Assembly (NCBI RefSeq): GCF_947495725.1
Contig: NZ_CANLZZ010000009.1
Span: forward strand, 1 to 64,000
DNA from: an uncultured Lutibacter sp.
Lineage (GTDB): Bacteria; Bacteroidota; Bacteroidia; Flavobacteriales; Flavobacteriaceae
Direction of reading: 5' to 3'
Length of the DNA: 64,000 bases
Shown here in pieces: positions 34,183 through 42,336 of the stretch. Under the pieces are notes generated by a model. That model did no database searches. It was not told the DNA's origin and saw only the letters and a program-made list of their open reading frames with translations. Position 1 is the stretch's first letter. Every line of letters starts with the position of its first letter. The position numbers were made by a program, and so were the translations under genes.

Positions 34183-35952
34183 ATGTTTGAACCGGATGAA
34201 TATCTTTTTACAAAACTTGCCTATTACTTTAAACGAAAAAGTAAAAAAAGGCAGGCAGATATTTTACATGCTGTAAATTTAAACGATTTAAAACCTCGTT
34301 TAACTATTTTGGCACGTGCTATTACTGGTGAATCTATTGATATTTATGAAGCTGAACGAGAAGGAGGTTATAAAAATAATAACTTTTTTCTACCAAGTCG
34401 GTTTGTTGAATTTACTTCTGTTGATGAAAATATTTCATTTTATTTATTCAGAATTTTATACTTATCAGTTCAAAAGAATTTAGAGTTAAATTGGAATGAT
34501 AATCAAGAACACGAGTTATTAGAGAGTCAGCAGAAAGCTGAAGAAAACGCTAATAAAGTTTTGACTTCATTGTTTGAACAATTTCCGATAACGGAAAAAT
34601 ATTATAACAAATTTGTTCAATTTTATTCTGAAAAACAAAAAAGTTACACTGCTAAAGACTTTTCATTTATCTACGGAAAATGGATGCGAAATAATCCTGA
34701 AGAAGCTTCAGAAGAAAAATTACAGAATTTTACAGAAAAGGTTAAAAAAGCAGATGAAGAGAAGCCAAAAACTATTTTAAAATCTAATGCTGTTGAAGAA
34801 ATTATTTCTGTTCAGGTAGATATTAAACAACAAGAAGATGCTGTTTTGCAACATCAGTTTGAAAAAGTGGAAACGGCTGAAGAATTTGGAGGAAATTTTA
34901 GAGATTTTGATGGTGAAGATGAATTAGATGATCATTCCAATGCGTTAGAAGATATTAATATGAAATATACAGTGCGCGTTGATGATACGGTACATTCTGT
35001 ATATCAAGCCGATTTTATTGAAAACACAACGGTTTCAGAAAGTTCAGAAATTGATTCAAAAGGTTACCATATTAAATACGATGAATGGGATTATACAAAA
35101 CGAAGTTATAAACCTGATTTTTGTAAAGTATACCCAAAATCATTATTAAAAACAGACGTTCCGTATTACAAAAAAACATTAAACGATAACCGTTCAACAT
35201 TAAATGGTTTGCGTAAAATGTTAACTACGGTAAATAATAAATACCAACAACAGCGCAGGCAAACGCAAGGTGAGGAGTTTGATATTGATGCCATAACAGA
35301 TTTATTTGTTGATGTACACTCTGGACATACACCTTCAGAAAAAATATACATTTCTAAACGAAAAAAAGAGAAGGATTTATCTATTTTATTGTTGCTAGAT
35401 ATTAGTTTATCAAGCGATGGGTACGCCGCAGGAAATAAAGTAATTGATGTTGAAAAACAGGTTTCAATTCTGTTTGGAGAAATTTTAGAAGAGTTTAATA
35501 TCGATTTTTCAATAGACTGTTTTTACTCAAAAACGCGCAATCATTCGTCATATATTACGATAAAAGATTTTGATGAAGATTGGAACAAAGCAAAGTTTAA
35601 AGTTGGTGCAGTTGAGCCAAGTGGTTATACACGTATTGGTGCTGCTTTGCGTCATTCAGGTGCAATGTTAGATAAGCGAGATACTAAAAATAAGTGGGTT
35701 ATTTTAATTTCTGATGGTAAACCAAATGATTACGATAAGTATGAAGGTAAATATGGTGTTAATGATGTAAAACAAGCACTTCGGGAATTAAATGAACGTA
35801 ATATTAATTCATATGCTTTAGCCATTGAAGCACAAGCAAAATATTATCTGCCTCAAATGTTTGGACAAAATCATTATCAAATTTTAACAACACCTTCAGA
35901 ATTATTAAAATATTTAGTTCAATTATACGAGAAAATTAAACATCAATCTTAG
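34183..35952 (+). CDS. norD: NorD, VWA-domain nitric oxide reductase activation protein
   Basis: 589 residues. The C-terminal ~210 residues are a von Willebrand A domain with a complete MIDAS (LLLDISLSSDG, TRIGAALRHSG, WVILISDGKPND). The N-terminal two thirds are the helical NorD/CbbO-type region; the middle (about 180-280) is acidic and low in complexity. It pairs with the NorQ ATPase to mature NorB. Cytoplasmic. An own promoter is not obvious. Confidence 0.9.
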   Translation: MFEPDEYLFTKLAYYFKRKSKKRQADILHAVNLNDLKPRLTILARAITGESIDIYEAEREGGYKNNNFFLPSRFVEFTSVDENISFYLFRILYLSVQKNLELNWNDNQEHELLESQQKAEENANKVLTSLFEQFPITEKYYNKFVQFYSEKQKSYTAKDFSFIYGKWMRNNPEEASEEKLQNFTEKVKKADEEKPKTILKSNAVEEIISVQVDIKQQEDAVLQHQFEKVETAEEFGGNFRDFDGEDELDDHSNALEDINMKYTVRVDDTVHSVYQADFIENTTVSESSEIDSKGYHIKYDEWDYTKRSYKPDFCKVYPKSLLKTDVPYYKKTLNDNRSTLNGLRKMLTTVNNKYQQQRRQTQGEEFDIDAITDLFVDVHSGHTPSEKIYISKRKKEKDLSILLLLDISLSSDGYAAGNKVIDVEKQVSILFGEILEEFNIDFSIDCFYSKTRNHSSYITIKDFDEDWNKAKFKVGAVEPSGYTRIGAALRHSGAMLDKRDTKNKWVILISDGKPNDYDKYEGKYGVNDVKQALRELNERNINSYALAIEAQAKYYLPQMFGQNHYQILTTPSELLKYLVQLYEKIKHQS

Positions 35953-36064
35953 CTTAATTGTTGAAAATAAGCAGATTTTAATTAAGAAATATTCCATCTA
36001 AAACGTTGTAGTATAGTTTGTTGTATTTTTTTTATAAAAAAGGATAAAATTGTCTTTTATTTAA

Positions 36065-36072
36065 TATCTTTG
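36065..36072 (+). promoter_or_regulatory. -7 promoter element of ric
   Basis: tatctttg, an exact TAnnTTTG match 19 bases before the ATG. Unlike the norC and porin promoters it has no TGA-N6-TCA box at -41. Confidence 0.5.
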
Positions 36073-36090
36073 TAATCTAAAATTATAACA

Positions 36091-36801
36091 ATGCAAATAA
36101 CAAAAGAAAATACGGTAGCAGAGGTTGTTTCAAAAAATCTTGGGTCTGATTACGTTTTTAGTAAGTACAAAATTGATTTTTGTTGTGGAGGTGGAGATAC
36201 GTTAGAAAAAGCGTGTAAGGAAAGTGGAGTCGATTTTGATATTTTAAAACAAGAAATTGAAACAATAAATAATAAAATCTCTGGAGAAACAAACATTGAA
36301 GAATTAGATATTCCTACGTTAATTAGTGAGGTAAAAGGTGGTTTCCATACAACAATTAGCGATGGTTTGTATGAGATTTTGCCATATGCTGCTAAAGTAG
36401 CGCAAGTTCATGGTAGCGAACATAAAGAAGTTATTGAAATAAATGAATTGATTATTGCTGTTGAGATGGTAATAACCGAAACATTTAAAAATTCAATAAT
36501 GAGTTTGTATCCAAGTATTAATGAAATTGTTGATGCAAATGAAAAATCTGAAGAAGTTACGTTAGAAAGTTTACAAGCCTTACAAAAAGCTATTAAACGA
36601 AATGAAATTGCACAAGGTTTAATGGGAGATTCTTTTAAAGAAATTTCCAAATTATCATCTAACTACACAACTCCAGAGAGTGCTTGTAATTCATATAAAT
36701 TCTTATATAAAAACTTACAACAATTAGAACACCAAGTACATAAATACATGCATTTCGAAAAAAATGTATTAATACCAAAAGCTTTAAATCTTATTGAATA
36801 A
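36091..36801 (+). CDS. ric: iron-sulfur cluster repair di-iron protein Ric/ScdA
   Basis: 236 residues. The N-terminal ScdA_N domain carries the paired cysteines in KYKIDFCCGGGDTLEKAC; the C-terminal part is a hemerythrin-like four-helix bundle with ligand histidines in GGFHTTISDGL, VHGSEHKEV and HQVHKYMHFEKNVL. Ric (YtfE, ScdA, DnrN) repairs Fe-S clusters after NO or peroxide damage, probably by iron donation or by handling NO. Its last base overlaps the next ATG (TAATG), so the hemerythrin-PAS gene is translationally coupled. Confidence 0.93.
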   Translation: MQITKENTVAEVVSKNLGSDYVFSKYKIDFCCGGGDTLEKACKESGVDFDILKQEIETINNKISGETNIEELDIPTLISEVKGGFHTTISDGLYEILPYAAKVAQVHGSEHKEVIEINELIIAVEMVITETFKNSIMSLYPSINEIVDANEKSEEVTLESLQALQKAIKRNEIAQGLMGDSFKEISKLSSNYTTPESACNSYKFLYKNLQQLEHQVHKYMHFEKNVLIPKALNLIE

Positions 36802-37778
36802 TGGATTCATTTTTACCTACCATAGAAAAATTACCTGAAGGACATCCTGTAAAAGTTTATTATCAGGAAGGTGCCTTAATACAAGATATTTTATTAGAAT
36901 TATATGATGCTGATCCAGTAAAGGATTTTCAGAAGTATTTTAACATATTTAATCAATTAACAACTATTGAAAAACGTTTTGCTCGTAAAGAAAATCAGTT
37001 ATTTCCATATTTAGAAAAACATGGTTGGGAAGGTCCAAGCCAAGGAATGTGGTCTTTTCATGATAATTTACGAGATCAAATTCGTTTGTTAAATGGTTAT
37101 AATAAAGAGAAAAATACAGCCAAAATTATTGATAATATTCCTTATTTAATTGAAGGTGTAAAACGGTTAATGACTATTGAAGATACGCGTTTATTTCCAA
37201 ATTCAATGGATTTGTTGAGCGAAGATGACTGGAAAGAATTTTATCAAGGTGATGAAGAAATTGGTTGGATGTTGTTAGAAAAACCAACTCCTTATCCAGC
37301 ACTTGAAAAGGAAGAATATGTACATCCAAGTAAAGATTTTAAAAAGCGTGATTTATCGTTTTCTTTAGATAATACATTTCATTATGATGAGGGATATATG
37401 ACACCTGAACAAGTAAATTTATTACTTCGTTTTTTACCAGTAGATATTACGTATGTTGATGAAAATGATAAAGTAATTTTTTACAATAGAGGAGACGATC
37501 GAGTTTTTCCTAGAAGTAAAGGAATTATTGGACGTGAGGTACGTTTTTGTCATCCGCCAAAAAGTGTAGATATGGTGTTGCGTATTGTTGAAGAATTTAA
37601 AGCAGGAACAAAAGATGTTGCTGAGTTTTGGTTCAATTTTAAAGGACGAATTATTCATATTAGATATTTCGCTATTAGAAACGATAATAAAGAATACAAA
37701 GGAGTTATTGAAATGTCGCAAGATATTACAGATATTCAAAAATTAGAAGGTCAAAAACGTTTGTTAGACTGGGATTAA
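36801..37778 (+). CDS. hemerythrin-PAS protein (DUF438 type)
   Basis: 325 residues. Residues about 15-165 form a hemerythrin-like HHE bundle (EKRFARKENQLFPYLEKHGWEGP, MWSFHDNLRDQIR, TIEDTRLFPNSMDLL). Residues about 205-320 form a PAS domain (ITYVDENDKVIFYNRGDDRVFPRSKGIIGREVRFCHPPKSVDMV). I know this architecture as part of DUF438-type proteins. No output domain follows, so it is likely a stand-alone sensor or enzyme for NO, O2 or iron. It is coupled to ric and precedes norE by 3 bp. Confidence 0.82.
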   Translation: MDSFLPTIEKLPEGHPVKVYYQEGALIQDILLELYDADPVKDFQKYFNIFNQLTTIEKRFARKENQLFPYLEKHGWEGPSQGMWSFHDNLRDQIRLLNGYNKEKNTAKIIDNIPYLIEGVKRLMTIEDTRLFPNSMDLLSEDDWKEFYQGDEEIGWMLLEKPTPYPALEKEEYVHPSKDFKKRDLSFSLDNTFHYDEGYMTPEQVNLLLRFLPVDITYVDENDKVIFYNRGDDRVFPRSKGIIGREVRFCHPPKSVDMVLRIVEEFKAGTKDVAEFWFNFKGRIIHIRYFAIRNDNKEYKGVIEMSQDITDIQKLEGQKRLLDWD

Positions 37779-37781
37779 TTT

Positions 37782-38363
37782 ATGGAAACACAATCATTAA
37801 ATCATAAAAACTTATACTATCCACCTGGTGGAATCCTAATGTGGATAGTTATATTTTTAGAATTATTTACCTTTGGAATTGCCTTAGTTGCTATGATACT
37901 TTATAGTAAGGATGAGCCTGAGGTATTTCATACTTCAAGACTATTATTAAACTCAACTTTTGGTGCTATAAATACGCTATTTTTAATTACTAGCGGTTTT
38001 CTTATGGCAAAATCAGTAGCATTTTTTAAAGAAAAAAACACGGCTAAAACTTCATTATATTTAAAATTAACAATGTTAGGTGGTGTTTTATTTCTACTAC
38101 TTAAAAGTGTTGAATACTATGGTAAAATAGATGCAGGTTTAACAATGGGCTACAATACCTTTTTCTCATTTTATTGGATGCTTACATTGTTTCATGTAAT
38201 TCATGTAGTAGTTGGTTTAGTTATTTTAATCTCAATTTACTTTGGAATAAAAAAAGAAAATAATTCAACAAAATTAGAAGATGTAGAAGCAAGTGCTGCT
38301 TTTTGGCATATGTGCGATTTAATTTGGTTGTTGTTATTTCCGGTAATTTATTTAATATTTTAG
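37782..38363 (+). CDS. norE: heme-copper oxidase subunit III family protein, NorE-like
   Basis: 193 residues with five membrane segments, the size of NorE and of short CoxC proteins (YYPPGGILMWIVIFLELFTFGIALVAMILY at the start; FYWMLTLFHVIHVVVGLVILISIYFGI near the end; final AAFWHMCDLIWLLLFPVIYLIF). NorE supports NO reductase activity but is not needed for catalysis. It overlaps the row ric - PAS - norE - norF with gaps of 1-3 bp, so one operon. Confidence 0.82.
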   Translation: METQSLNHKNLYYPPGGILMWIVIFLELFTFGIALVAMILYSKDEPEVFHTSRLLLNSTFGAINTLFLITSGFLMAKSVAFFKEKNTAKTSLYLKLTMLGGVLFLLLKSVEYYGKIDAGLTMGYNTFFSFYWMLTLFHVIHVVVGLVILISIYFGIKKENNSTKLEDVEASAAFWHMCDLIWLLLFPVIYLIF

Positions 38364-38364
38364 T

Positions 38365-38607
38365 ATGAAGAATGCTGTATTTTTAAAAGTGTTAATTGTT
38401 TTAATAGTATTAACTATTGTTTCTGCTATTTTCTCAAATAGTAATTTAGAGTTTACTTCAACAATCATATTAATACTTTCTATTTTTAAATTTGTTGGGG
38501 TTTCGTTTTATTTTATGGAATTAAGAAAAGCGCATGTATTTTGGAAAGCATCGGTACTAATATTTCTTTTTTTATTTTCAGTTGTAAGTTTAAATATTTT
38601 ATGGTAA
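38365..38607 (+). CDS. norF: small membrane protein, cytochrome oxidase subunit IV / NorF-like
   Basis: 80 residues with three membrane segments and the FVGVSFYFMELRKAHVFWKAS core typical of the prokaryotic cytochrome c oxidase subunit IV family, to which NorF belongs. It starts one base after the norE stop. Gene name is by family and context. Confidence 0.75.
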   Translation: MKNAVFLKVLIVLIVLTIVSAIFSNSNLEFTSTIILILSIFKFVGVSFYFMELRKAHVFWKASVLIFLFLFSVVSLNILW

Positions 38608-38619
38608 TTACAAAAAAGT

Positions 38620-38631
38620 TGATAAAAATCA
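38620..38631. promoter_or_regulatory. FNR/CRP-type box of the porin promoter
   Basis: tgataaaaatca (TGA-N6-TCA; with flanking t it reads TTGAT-N4-ATCA, the FNR consensus half-sites). Its centre is 29.5 bp before the -7 element tattttcg (38655-38662), the same geometry as at norC. Confidence 0.6.
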
Positions 38632-38654
38632 GTGATTAAAAGTTTGAATTGATT

Positions 38655-38687
38655 TATTTTCGCATTTTAAAAGACAAAAAGGTCTTT
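38655..38687 (+). promoter_or_regulatory. porin promoter -7 element and leader hairpin
   Basis: tattttcg (one base off TAnnTTTG) is followed eight bases later by AAAGAC-AAAAAG-GTCTTT, a small hairpin shared with the norC leader. It rules out the in-frame ATG at 38649 as the start of the downstream gene. Confidence 0.5.
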
Positions 38688-38723
38688 AAATATAATATCA
38701 AAACTAAACAAAAACTAATAACA

Positions 38724-39968
38724 ATGAGAAAAATTTTAATTTTAGTATTTCTAGTATTAATTTCAATTACCAGTAAAGCGCAGTTTTCTTTAGAAGGAGA
38801 GTTAAGACCTAGAACTGAATATAGAAATGGATTTGGAAACTTAATAGCCGACGCAGCTGAACCTGGCTTTGGTATATCTACAAGAGCTCGTTTAAAATTT
38901 GGCTACAAAGCAGAAGGATACAATTTATATATTAGCTTACAAGATGTAATGGTTTGGGGTGAAAACAGACAAATTTTACCTGATGACGAAAACAATTCTT
39001 TTGCTGTTTTTCAAGCTTGGGCTGAAATTAATTTAGGTGAAGGATTAACTACAAAACTTGGTCGTCAGGCAATTATTTATGACGATCATAGAATATTTGG
39101 AAGTCTAGATTGGGCACAACAAGGTAGAAACCACGATGCTGCACTTTTAAGATATAATAAAGATAAATTTATGTTTGATCTAGGTTTAGCTTTTAATCAA
39201 GATTATGATAATCCAACAGGATTCATTTCTTCAGGAAATTATTACGGCACAACTGGATTTTTCTCCTACAAAACTATGCAATACGCATATTTAAAAAATT
39301 CTTGGGATTCATTTTCAGGAAGCCTATTAATTTTAAATAACGGATTTCAAGAAACTGAAGATATTAGTAATTTGCAAACAATAGGAACTCATTTAGATTA
39401 TAAAAAGGGAACTTTTGGAGCAGCTGCAAATTTATTTTTACAAACAGGAAAAAGACAAGGCGAAGTTGATGTTAAAGGTGCGTATTTAGCGAGTGTAGAT
39501 TTTTCTTTAAAGGCCACAGATAAAGTAACTTTTGGATTAGGAACTGAAATTATTAGTGGAAATGACGGAGATGCTGGAGAGACAGGAGCTTTTTTCCCAC
39601 TTTACGGAACAAACCATAAGTTTAATGGTTTTATGGACTATTTTTACGTTGGAAATCACGCAAACTCAATTGGATTATTTGATATCCATGCAAGTGCCAC
39701 TTTTAATTTAGGTAACGAGTCTAGTTTACTTGTAAAAGCTCTAAATTTTTCGGGAGAACAAGAATTGCCTAGCGGTGAAAAAAGTTTAGGTACTGAAGTA
39801 GATTTAGTTTTTTCTAAAAAATTCAAAGGATATTCTTTAGTAGCAGGGTATTCTCAAATGTTTGCAAGCGACGGAATGTATGAACTTAAAGGTTTAGATG
39901 AATCTTTAGCAGCGGGAAGCCAAAATTGGGCTTGGGTTATGTTGGTTATTAAACCTAAGTTTTTATAA
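38724..39968 (+). CDS. alginate-export-type outer-membrane porin
   Basis: 414 residues from the ATG at 38724, which directly precedes a signal peptide (MRKILILVFLVLISITSKAQ). The mature part is a 16-18-strand barrel of the alginate export / OprD-like porin type (SLEGELRPRTEYRNGF, TRARLKFGYKAEGYNLYISLQDVMVWG, TKLGRQAIIYDDHRIFGSLDWAQQGRNHDAALLRY). Flavobacterial members often sit with respiratory genes. The substrate is unknown; nitrite or another nitrogen oxide is possible given the context and the shared FNR-type promoter. Confidence 0.8.
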   Translation: MRKILILVFLVLISITSKAQFSLEGELRPRTEYRNGFGNLIADAAEPGFGISTRARLKFGYKAEGYNLYISLQDVMVWGENRQILPDDENNSFAVFQAWAEINLGEGLTTKLGRQAIIYDDHRIFGSLDWAQQGRNHDAALLRYNKDKFMFDLGLAFNQDYDNPTGFISSGNYYGTTGFFSYKTMQYAYLKNSWDSFSGSLLILNNGFQETEDISNLQTIGTHLDYKKGTFGAAANLFLQTGKRQGEVDVKGAYLASVDFSLKATDKVTFGLGTEIISGNDGDAGETGAFFPLYGTNHKFNGFMDYFYVGNHANSIGLFDIHASATFNLGNESSLLVKALNFSGEQELPSGEKSLGTEVDLVFSKKFKGYSLVAGYSQMFASDGMYELKGLDESLAAGSQNWAWVMLVIKPKFL

Positions 39969-39990
39969 AAATTTGTAATTTGATGTAATG

Positions 39991-40038
39991 TAAACCCAGC
40001 ACTTTTTAAGAAAGTTGTTGGGTTTATTTTTATATAAA
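39991..40038 (+). terminator. terminator after the porin gene
   Basis: taaaccca pairs with tgggttta, with an inner acttt/aaagt stem, then tttatttttat. It closes the NO module and faces the TonB receptor gene coming from the other strand. Confidence 0.8.
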
Positions 40039-42321
40039 AGTATATTTTAAATTGATATTTCCTATAAAATTTGTGGGCTCTCCAGGATAATAATATCGTG
40101 GTTTTGAATTACCAAAACTTGTGGCATTTATCAATAACATAGAAGCATATTTTTCGTTAAAAACATTATTAAATTTAATAAATATGTTTGACGATAACCG
40201 TTTGCTAATATTAATGTTGTAGCCAATTAATGCATTTACTAATTGATATTTTTTGGAATAAAGTATGTTATCATCACGCAATGGCATTTTCCCAAAATAA
40301 TTGAAATCTAAATTTGTGTACAAACCAAAGATTGTTTCTAAATTAATTGATGTATTGTAAGTAAATTTAGGAATTCCCGGTAAATAATTTCCAGAATAGT
40401 CATTTTCAAAATCAATAAAATCGTTAAATTTAAAGTTGTTAATGCTTACATTATGTTGGTTATAAATTTTTAAAGTATTGTTTTTAAAAATGTTATAATT
40501 TAGGGAAAACTCAAAACCTTTATAACTAGTTTTACCGGCGTTTACACCAACATATTGATCATCTCCAATACGTTTTGCAACTAATAAGTTTTTAACATTC
40601 ATATAAAATATAGAAACAGAATAATTAAGTGTGCTGTTAATTAATTTTCCACGACTGCCAATTTCAAAATTCCAACCTTCCTCGGGTTTAATAGTTGAGT
40701 TTATTTCATTGTTTGGTAATAGTATTTCTTCTAAAGTAGGAGCTGAAAATCCGTGATTAATAGATCCATACAACATAGAATTTTCATTTATTTGTTGGGT
40801 GATACCAAAGGATGGCGAGAGTTTAGTTTTAAAATTATACGATCCCGATGAATTTTCAAAACCAGAATTAAATTTGTCGAAAAGTTTGTAATAAGTGTTG
40901 TTTAAGTTTACTCCAATATTTAATTGAGTACTATTTGATAAATTATATTTAGAATCAAAAAATAAATTAAAATAAGTTCTGTTTTCTTTCCATTTACTTA
41001 AACGTTCACCTTCAATAGATCCTGAATTTTCCGATGCGTTTTTATATAAATTTTCAAAAGTTCCATAAGATTTGGAGTCTTTAAAAAATTCACCTCCAAT
41101 TACCCAATTAAAACTAGAATTAAAAATTTTACTTAAAGAATTTAAGCGAGTTCTAATTCCAAAACCAGCAGTTTGTTCTTTTAAAATATTAAAAGGTCTG
41201 GCTTCATAAGTGTCAAAATTTGAATAAAAAATATTTGTAGATTGGTTAGTAGAATCATTAAAAGTATGTTTCCACGAAGCACCAATCATTCCTTTTTTTG
41301 AAGCTTCATAACCTTTAGCGTTATTCCAAGTAAAAGCAGCAGAAGTGGGATTATTTAAATAATTTTCTTCATCAATTGAACTAGGGATGAATCCTTTTAA
41401 ATCAATATAATTTCCAAAAAAAGAAAAACTGTTTTTACTATTAAAAAAATGTTTAGATGCAATAGTTATAGATTCTTTATCTGTAATATTATTGTCTCTA
41501 TATCCATCACTATGAAAATTCGAATAAATAAGGTTTGCGGAGTTTGTATTATTTCCAAGTTCGGTTTGGAGTACATATTTGTTTAAACCAAAAGATCCGA
41601 TTGTTAAAGCAGTATTTAGGGTTTGTTCGCTAAAAAAACCTTTCTCCGGAACAAACTGAATTGCACCACCCAAACCTGAGCCAAATAGTGTAGCAGAAGA
41701 TCCTTTTAAAATTTGAACACTTCCTAATGCTGTTAATTCGATATCCTCTATAGATGATTCTCCCGATCCATTTGTTAATGGAATGTCGTCGTAATAAACT
41801 TTAATTTTACTTGTTCCATATAAATTTCTAGAGCCAATTCCTCTTATAGTAATTCTGTTTGTTGTATACGTTCCAGAATGCATATATATACCAGGAATTT
41901 TATTAATTACCTGCGCAACATTTGTTGAGTTTACCGCAATTTCTTTTTTTTGAATAAGAGCAATAGAAGCTGGAATTTCATTTAATTTATGTTTAAAATT
42001 AAGTGCTTTAATTTCAATTTCTGAAAGTGTTTCAAATGTTGGTTTAAGACTTACAACAAAATAATTTGTGCTAATTAGAGAAATTTCTTGAGTAATATAT
42101 CCAATTTTATTAATAGAATATATTCCAGTTTTTGGCAACTTTATTTCACCATTTTTGGTTGATATATATTTAGTGCTATATTCTTTTGAAGTAAATACAA
42201 CATCACTTAACTCTAAACTATTTGCGGCATCAACAACTTTACCCACAAGTTGTTGAGCATTTATTTTAACCGTTAATAAAAAGAGAATTAATAGAAAATA
42301 AAATCTAGATTTTTGGAGCAT
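40030..42321 (-). CDS. TonB-dependent receptor
   Basis: 763 residues. Signal peptide (LLILFLLTVKINA), an N-terminal carboxypeptidase-like beta-sandwich (about 23-95), a plug domain (IQKKEIAVNSTNVAQVINKIPGIYMHSGTYTTNRITIRGIGSRNLYG...ILKGSSATLFGSGLGGAIQF) and a 22-strand barrel whose last strand ends GNINLKYTFI. It imports a large or scarce ligand across the outer membrane using TonB energy. The ligand (iron chelate, copper or sugar) is not readable. It follows the sugar dehydrogenase gene by 15 bp, so the two form an operon. Confidence 0.9.
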   Translation of the reverse strand: MLQKSRFYFLLILFLLTVKINAQQLVGKVVDAANSLELSDVVFTSKEYSTKYISTKNGEIKLPKTGIYSINKIGYITQEISLISTNYFVVSLKPTFETLSEIEIKALNFKHKLNEIPASIALIQKKEIAVNSTNVAQVINKIPGIYMHSGTYTTNRITIRGIGSRNLYGTSKIKVYYDDIPLTNGSGESSIEDIELTALGSVQILKGSSATLFGSGLGGAIQFVPEKGFFSEQTLNTALTIGSFGLNKYVLQTELGNNTNSANLIYSNFHSDGYRDNNITDKESITIASKHFFNSKNSFSFFGNYIDLKGFIPSSIDEENYLNNPTSAAFTWNNAKGYEASKKGMIGASWKHTFNDSTNQSTNIFYSNFDTYEARPFNILKEQTAGFGIRTRLNSLSKIFNSSFNWVIGGEFFKDSKSYGTFENLYKNASENSGSIEGERLSKWKENRTYFNLFFDSKYNLSNSTQLNIGVNLNNTYYKLFDKFNSGFENSSGSYNFKTKLSPSFGITQQINENSMLYGSINHGFSAPTLEEILLPNNEINSTIKPEEGWNFEIGSRGKLINSTLNYSVSIFYMNVKNLLVAKRIGDDQYVGVNAGKTSYKGFEFSLNYNIFKNNTLKIYNQHNVSINNFKFNDFIDFENDYSGNYLPGIPKFTYNTSINLETIFGLYTNLDFNYFGKMPLRDDNILYSKKYQLVNALIGYNINISKRLSSNIFIKFNNVFNEKYASMLLINATSFGNSKPRYYYPGEPTNFIGNINLKYTFI

Positions 42322-42336
42322 TAATCAGTATAACTT

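Noticed and set aside
38649-38723. Upstream ATG for the porin gene
   Set aside because: The extension lies across the -7 element and leader hairpin, and it would bury the signal peptide that starts at 38724.
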